Below are positions 23,291 through 26,424 of a DNA stretch of 26,424 bases, piece by piece; the stretch's first letter is position 1, and every line of letters starts with the position of its first letter. The notes under the pieces are model-generated. The model was not told the origin of the DNA. It saw only the letters and a program-made list of their open reading frames with translations, and made no database searches. The translations under genes and the position numbers were made by a program. Source of the DNA: FW021-bin31 sp964467635 (GTDB taxonomy: Bacteria > Bacteroidota > Bacteroidia > Chitinophagales > Chitinophagaceae); the NCBI GenBank assembly GCA_964467635.1, contig CAYXRN010000033.1:1-26424 (forward strand), given 5' to 3'.

Positions 23291-24112
23291 TCATTTTAAA
23301 TTAAATGCCTGCGCCATCGTTTCTTTTGACGTGAAATCGGCGGCATCTACCTCAGTGGGAAATAAGCCGTAGATTGCGGACCCGCTGCCGCTGAGGGATG
23401 CATATTCCGCTCCTCTCCGGTAGAGCTGCGCTTTCATTTTTTGTAAGCGGGGGTAAAGCTTGAAAACTGCTGTCTCAAAATCATTTTGGATCGCCTCTTT
23501 CCAAGAGCTGACCGGTAGCCGAATCGCCTCGGCCAGATCTGTTTGCTCCGGTTGAGGGCGGATCATGCGGTAGGCCTGTGCCGTGTGCACCTGAATATTT
23601 GTGGGATACAGCAAGAGAAGATGGTAACCTTGCAATGCCGGTATTTTTACCGGATCTAATATCTCGCCACGGCCTTTTGCGAGACAGGGTTCGTCCTCCA
23701 TGAAAAAACTACAATCACTTCCCAGGCGGGAAGCATAATCATGCAGTTGTTTTTTAGTCAGACCAAGGTGAGCCATTTGATTGATCAGCCGCAACATAAA
23801 AGCCCCGTCCGATGATCCTCCGCCCAGCCCTGCGCCCATAGGGATACGCTTATAGAGATGGATTGCGTAGGAAGGCAGCTTGGGAAAGTCTGCTTTGATG
23901 AGCTTGTAGGCCTGCATACAGAGGTCGTCTGATGTCTCTGCTTCTATAGGGATACCATACCGGTGCAACTGTGTTTTTGGTGAGGGGACTGTTTCCAATA
24001 CGTCATAGAGCGGAAGCGGATAAAAAACCGTACGGATATTATGGTATCCGTCTGGCCTGCGGTTTATGATTTGTAAACCGATATTAATTTTACAGGGAGG
24101 AAAAACAACCAT
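23291..24112 (-). CDS. ispE: 4-diphosphocytidyl-2-C-methyl-D-erythritol kinase
   Basis: 273 aa GHMP kinase that phosphorylates CDP-methylerythritol in the non-mevalonate (MEP) isoprenoid pathway, cytoplasm. The N-terminus PCKINIGLQ carries the substrate lysine K8. The ATP-binding glycine loop is PMGAGLGGGSSDGA at residues 91-104, and LGSDCSFF provides the catalytic Asp133. The C-terminal GHMP motif is SLSGSGSAIYGLF. Length and motifs are those of normal IspE. The ATG is 11 nt after the stop of the upstream BFN gene, so they are probably co-transcribed. The TGA stop lies about 120 nt from the IS605 remnant, which did not damage the gene. Confidence 0.95.
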   Translation of the reverse strand: MVVFPPCKINIGLQIINRRPDGYHNIRTVFYPLPLYDVLETVPSPKTQLHRYGIPIEAETSDDLCMQAYKLIKADFPKLPSYAIHLYKRIPMGAGLGGGSSDGAFMLRLINQMAHLGLTKKQLHDYASRLGSDCSFFMEDEPCLAKGRGEILDPVKIPALQGYHLLLLYPTNIQVHTAQAYRMIRPQPEQTDLAEAIRLPVSSWKEAIQNDFETAVFKLYPRLQKMKAQLYRRGAEYASLSGSGSAIYGLFPTEVDAADFTSKETMAQAFNLK

Positions 24113-24123
24113 GAAAGCTGTGT

Positions 24124-24708
24124 TCAGTCTTTTCTACTGTTTATTTCATCACGGATAGCGATGGCTTTGATATAGTCTTCTCTTTCCAGTACTTCTTTAA
24201 GCAATTGGTTCAGTTCGTCCAGGCTCATTTTACCCAAGTCTTCTTCGGAAGACGGGTTTTGGCTGACCGCCTCCTTTGGTTTTTTTTCTCCGGATTCCTC
24301 CATACTGATGCCGGCTTGAGCCAGAATTTTTTCATAGGTGTAAATAGGACATCCAAAACGAACAGCCAGTGCCAGGGCATCAGATGTGCGAGAGTCTATT
24401 TCAATCGTTCCTTCTTTATTGGTGCAAATGAGCTTGGCATAAAAAATGCCTTCGCTGAGGTTGTTGATGATTACTTCATTGAGATGAACATCAAAAGCCT
24501 CCATGAAGTTTTTCATCAGATCATGGGTAAGCGGACGACTGGGCTGCATTTTTTCCAGCGCCACTGCGATGGCCTGAGCTTCGAAACCGCCGATAACAAT
24601 GGGCAGGCGGCGAAGTCCGTTACTTTCTCCTAAAACTACCGCGTAGGAATGAGTTTGGGTAATGCTGTGCGATAGCGCCACAATTTCCAGTTCTACTTTT
24701 TTCTTCAT
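24124..24708 (-). CDS. Bifunctional nuclease (BFN/DUF151) domain protein with UVR motif
   Basis: 194 aa. Residues 1 to about 130 are a BFN/DUF151 domain (VELEIVALSHS; LPIVIGGFEAQAIAVALE; IEIDSRTSDALALAVRFGCPIY). After an acidic Ser/Glu/Lys linker (about 133-155) comes a C-terminal UVR-type helix pair (LDELNQLLKEVLEREDYIKAI, split: LDELNQLLKEVL, then EREDYIKAIAIRDEI), as in UvrB/UvrC interaction motifs. BFN-domain proteins have reported DNase/RNase activity in plants, but the bacterial role is unclear. An AGGA element lies just before the ATG at 24708. The gene is followed at 11 nt by ispE. A palindrome (24718-24738) lies directly upstream. Confidence 0.85.
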   Translation of the reverse strand: MKKKVELEIVALSHSITQTHSYAVVLGESNGLRRLPIVIGGFEAQAIAVALEKMQPSRPLTHDLMKNFMEAFDVHLNEVIINNLSEGIFYAKLICTNKEGTIEIDSRTSDALALAVRFGCPIYTYEKILAQAGISMEESGEKKPKEAVSQNPSSEEDLGKMSLDELNQLLKEVLEREDYIKAIAIRDEINSRKD

Positions 24709-24717
24709 AGTTATCCT

Positions 24718-24738
24718 GCTTTCCGGTACCGGAAAAGC
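24718..24738. promoter_or_regulatory. Palindrome upstream of the BFN gene
   Basis: Perfect 14-bp palindrome TTCCGGTACCGGAA (24721-24734), extended to GCTTTCC...GGAAAAGC with one extra base on one side. It lies 10-30 nt before the ATG of the BFN gene and after etfA. It could be an operator, an mRNA hairpin over the ribosome-binding region, or an etfA 3' structure; no T-run follows on the minus strand. Confidence 0.45.
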
Positions 24739-24794
24739 TGTGAAGTTAGAAAAAAAATAGCGGTTTAAAAAGCGGCATTTTTTTAACCCGTTTT

Positions 24795-25760
24795 TTAATG
24801 TTCTGCTTTATATTTTTTAACTGCTTCTGTTAATCTGGGAACGACTTCAAAGGCATCGCCTACGATACCGTAGTCAGCAGCTTTGAAAAAGGGAGCTTCT
24901 GCGTCTTTGTTGATCACTACAATGTGTTTGCTGCCATTGACCCCTGCCAGGTGCTGTATAGCTCCTGAAATGCCGATAGCAATGTATAAATTCGGACGCA
25001 CCGTAATCCCTGTTTGCCCGACATGCTCGTGATGGGGGCGCCAACCGGAATCCGCCACGGGACGGGAACAGGCCGTTGCAGCTCCCAAGGCTTTAGCCAG
25101 ATCTTCTATCATGCCCCAGTTTTCGGGACCCTTTAACCCACGACCACCGCTCACGATAATAGACGCTTCCGTAAGCGGAATATCACCGCTGAGCTTTTTG
25201 GTCTCCTTTAACTGGATGCTATGCTCCGGGAGGGAAGGAGAGAAAGACGTCACTTCTGCCTCTTTTTCCGTTTTTTCAATAGGGAATATATTGGGATTTA
25301 AAGCAATAATCTTTTTATCTGTCTGAATGGCCACATGAGCATAGGCCTTTCCCGAAAAAGCGCCTTTTTTTACAACAAATCCATCGGTGGTATCAGGCAG
25401 GTCTACGGCTCCCGACACCAGACCGGCTTTTAGTTTAACTGAAAGCATGGGAGCCAGTGCTTTCCCGTTGAAATTGTGTGGAAAAATGATAATGTCGGCA
25501 TTCTCTTGTTCAACAGCCGACAGTATTGCGGTTGTATAAACGCCGGGGTCAAACGTATTTAAAGAATCGTTTTCCGCGTGTAAAACTTTATCGGCACCGT
25601 AGGCCCCGAGGGATTTGGGGTCGGTATCACAGGGCCCCAGCAACACGGCGGTGGTGGAACCCGCCACCTGTTGAGCCAGTTTAGCGCCATAGCATAGCGC
25701 TTCCAGGGAAGCTTTCTTGATTTCGCCTTCATGTTGATCAATATAAACTAATATGGACAT
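24795..25760 (-). CDS. etfA: Electron transfer flavoprotein subunit alpha
   Basis: 321 aa. ETF alpha binds FAD and passes electrons from acyl-CoA and related dehydrogenases to the quinone pool through ETF:quinone oxidoreductase. The N-terminal alpha/beta domain begins MSILVYIDQHEGEIKKAS. The C-terminal FAD domain (about 195-315) shows VSGGRGLKGPENW, then ATACSRPVADSGWRPHH, VGQTGITVRPNLYIAIGISG, and AIQHLAGVNGSKHIVVINKD, all classic EtfA signatures. It starts 50 nt after the etfB stop and forms the usual etfB-etfA operon. Normal length, no damage seen. The 86-nt gap to the next gene has only a weak A/T hairpin, so read-through into BFN-ispE is possible. Confidence 0.96.
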   Translation of the reverse strand: MSILVYIDQHEGEIKKASLEALCYGAKLAQQVAGSTTAVLLGPCDTDPKSLGAYGADKVLHAENDSLNTFDPGVYTTAILSAVEQENADIIIFPHNFNGKALAPMLSVKLKAGLVSGAVDLPDTTDGFVVKKGAFSGKAYAHVAIQTDKKIIALNPNIFPIEKTEKEAEVTSFSPSLPEHSIQLKETKKLSGDIPLTEASIIVSGGRGLKGPENWGMIEDLAKALGAATACSRPVADSGWRPHHEHVGQTGITVRPNLYIAIGISGAIQHLAGVNGSKHIVVINKDAEAPFFKAADYGIVGDAFEVVPRLTEAVKKYKAEH

Positions 25761-25810
25761 GATTTTTAGTTTTTTATTGGTGAGTTTTTGACCTGGCTTC
25801 AGCAGCCTTT

Positions 25811-26424
25811 TTAAATTACCTTCGCTTCTTCATGAAGCAGCCGGATCAGTTCTTCGGGCTTATCAGCATCAATCATTTTAATGCCTTCTTTTTTCTCGGG
25901 GAGTTCGAATTTCTTGACCGTGGTAAGCGGGTCTACCGGTACCGGCTCTATGACTTCCAGTGGTTTTTTACGGGCCGCCATGATGCCGCGCACGTTCGGG
26001 ATACGCTGCTCGGCCATTCCTTTCATGCAGGAAACGACCGCGGGTGTTTTTACTGTACAAATTTCTTCCCCGCCTTCGATTTCTCTGTGAAGAGTAGCTT
26101 CCGAATCATTTAGTTCCAAGCTGGTAGCAAGTGGAACATAGGGCAGGTCCAGCATAGCTGCCAGCATGCCGCCAACGCTGCCACTGTTATGGTTGATGGT
26201 TTCTTTGCCCGTGAGGATGAGATCATAATCTTTTCCTTCCACAAAGTGCGCGATTTGTGAAGCCGTGAAATAGGCGTCGGTACCTTTTGCGTCTATACGA
26301 AACGCCTGGTCCGCGTCTAAAGCCAGGGCTTTTCGGATTACCGTGTCGTAATCCGAAAAGCCAACACTCACCAAATGCACTTCTCCGCCTTTAGCCTCTT
26401 TTATTTCCAGGGCTTTTACCAAGG
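25811..26424 (-). CDS. etfB: Electron transfer flavoprotein subunit beta, 5' end outside window
   Basis: At least 203 aa of EtfB, which holds structural AMP and forms the heterodimer with EtfA. Signature segments are ILTGKETINHNSGSVGG, MLAAMLDLPYV, and TPAVVSCMKGMAEQRIPNVRG followed by IMAARKKPLEV. The codon at 26420-26422 is TTG, but it corresponds to an internal Leu before VKALEIKEAKGG: EtfB proteins normally have about 45 further N-terminal residues. The frame is still open at the right edge, so the true start and the operon promoter lie outside the window. Confidence 0.94.
   Translation of the reverse strand, partial: LVKALEIKEAKGGEVHLVSVGFSDYDTVIRKALALDADQAFRIDAKGTDAYFTASQIAHFVEGKDYDLILTGKETINHNSGSVGGMLAAMLDLPYVPLATSLELNDSEATLHREIEGGEEICTVKTPAVVSCMKGMAEQRIPNVRGIMAARKKPLEVIEPVPVDPLTTVKKFELPEKKEGIKMIDADKPEELIRLLHEEAKVI

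Noticed and set aside
1..26424. CRISPR arrays, tRNA or rRNA genes, prophage or conjugative genes.
   Set aside because: Looked for regularly spaced repeats, cloverleaf-like stretches and hallmark proteins in the gene gaps; none were seen by eye. A tRNA scan was not possible.

Overview
The window looks like a chromosomal segment of a member of the Bacteroidota, most likely a Chitinophagaceae-type bacterium. Four things point there: an Omp85 protein carrying a lipoprotein signal (TamL type) beside TamB; a RicT/PSP1 protein with a Cys-rich N-terminus; several promoters of the TTTG-N19/20-TAnnTTTG type; and start sites that mostly lack a Shine-Dalgarno sequence. This placement comes from gene content and promoter form, not from a marker-gene comparison.

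Layout. The left edge cuts into a pyruvate carboxylase gene that is open at its 5' end (1-3389). A palindrome-rich gap leads to the envelope pair tamB-tamL (3655-10945), whose genes overlap by 14 nt. Next, behind its own promoter with an inverted repeat, comes a five-gene co-directional run (11058-14850): a DUF2249-ScdA/Ric-hemerythrin fusion, a small cupin, a DUF1858-DUF2249-DUF2249 protein, a 12-TM heme-copper-oxidase-subunit-I-like protein, and a SufT/PaaD-like (MIP18 family) Fe-S assembly factor. I read this run as a nitrosative/oxidative-stress and Fe-S-centre repair module. It is the most interesting functional unit here. A small LEA-like lipoprotein with a strong promoter and a strong terminator follows (14917-15206), then ricT (15487-16671), which contains a 10-N assembly gap.

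ricT converges on a saccharopine dehydrogenase-family gene, and their stop codons overlap by 4 nt. That gene in turn diverges from gyrA (18160-20748), which has a consensus promoter. A secreted TPR protein follows and ends at a good terminator (22101-22136).

Between that terminator and ispE lies a decayed IS200/IS605 element (about 22311-23167). It holds the 3' halves of divergent tnpA and tnpB joined at about 22530. Each has a frameshift, and hairpins survive near both ends. The right part, all on the minus strand, reads etfB (cut by the right edge), etfA, a bifunctional-nuclease (BFN)/UVR protein and ispE.

No rRNA, tRNA or CRISPR array was recognised. Most of the window is core metabolism and envelope biogenesis. 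The accessory-looking parts are the Fe-S/NO-type cluster and the IS605 remnant.
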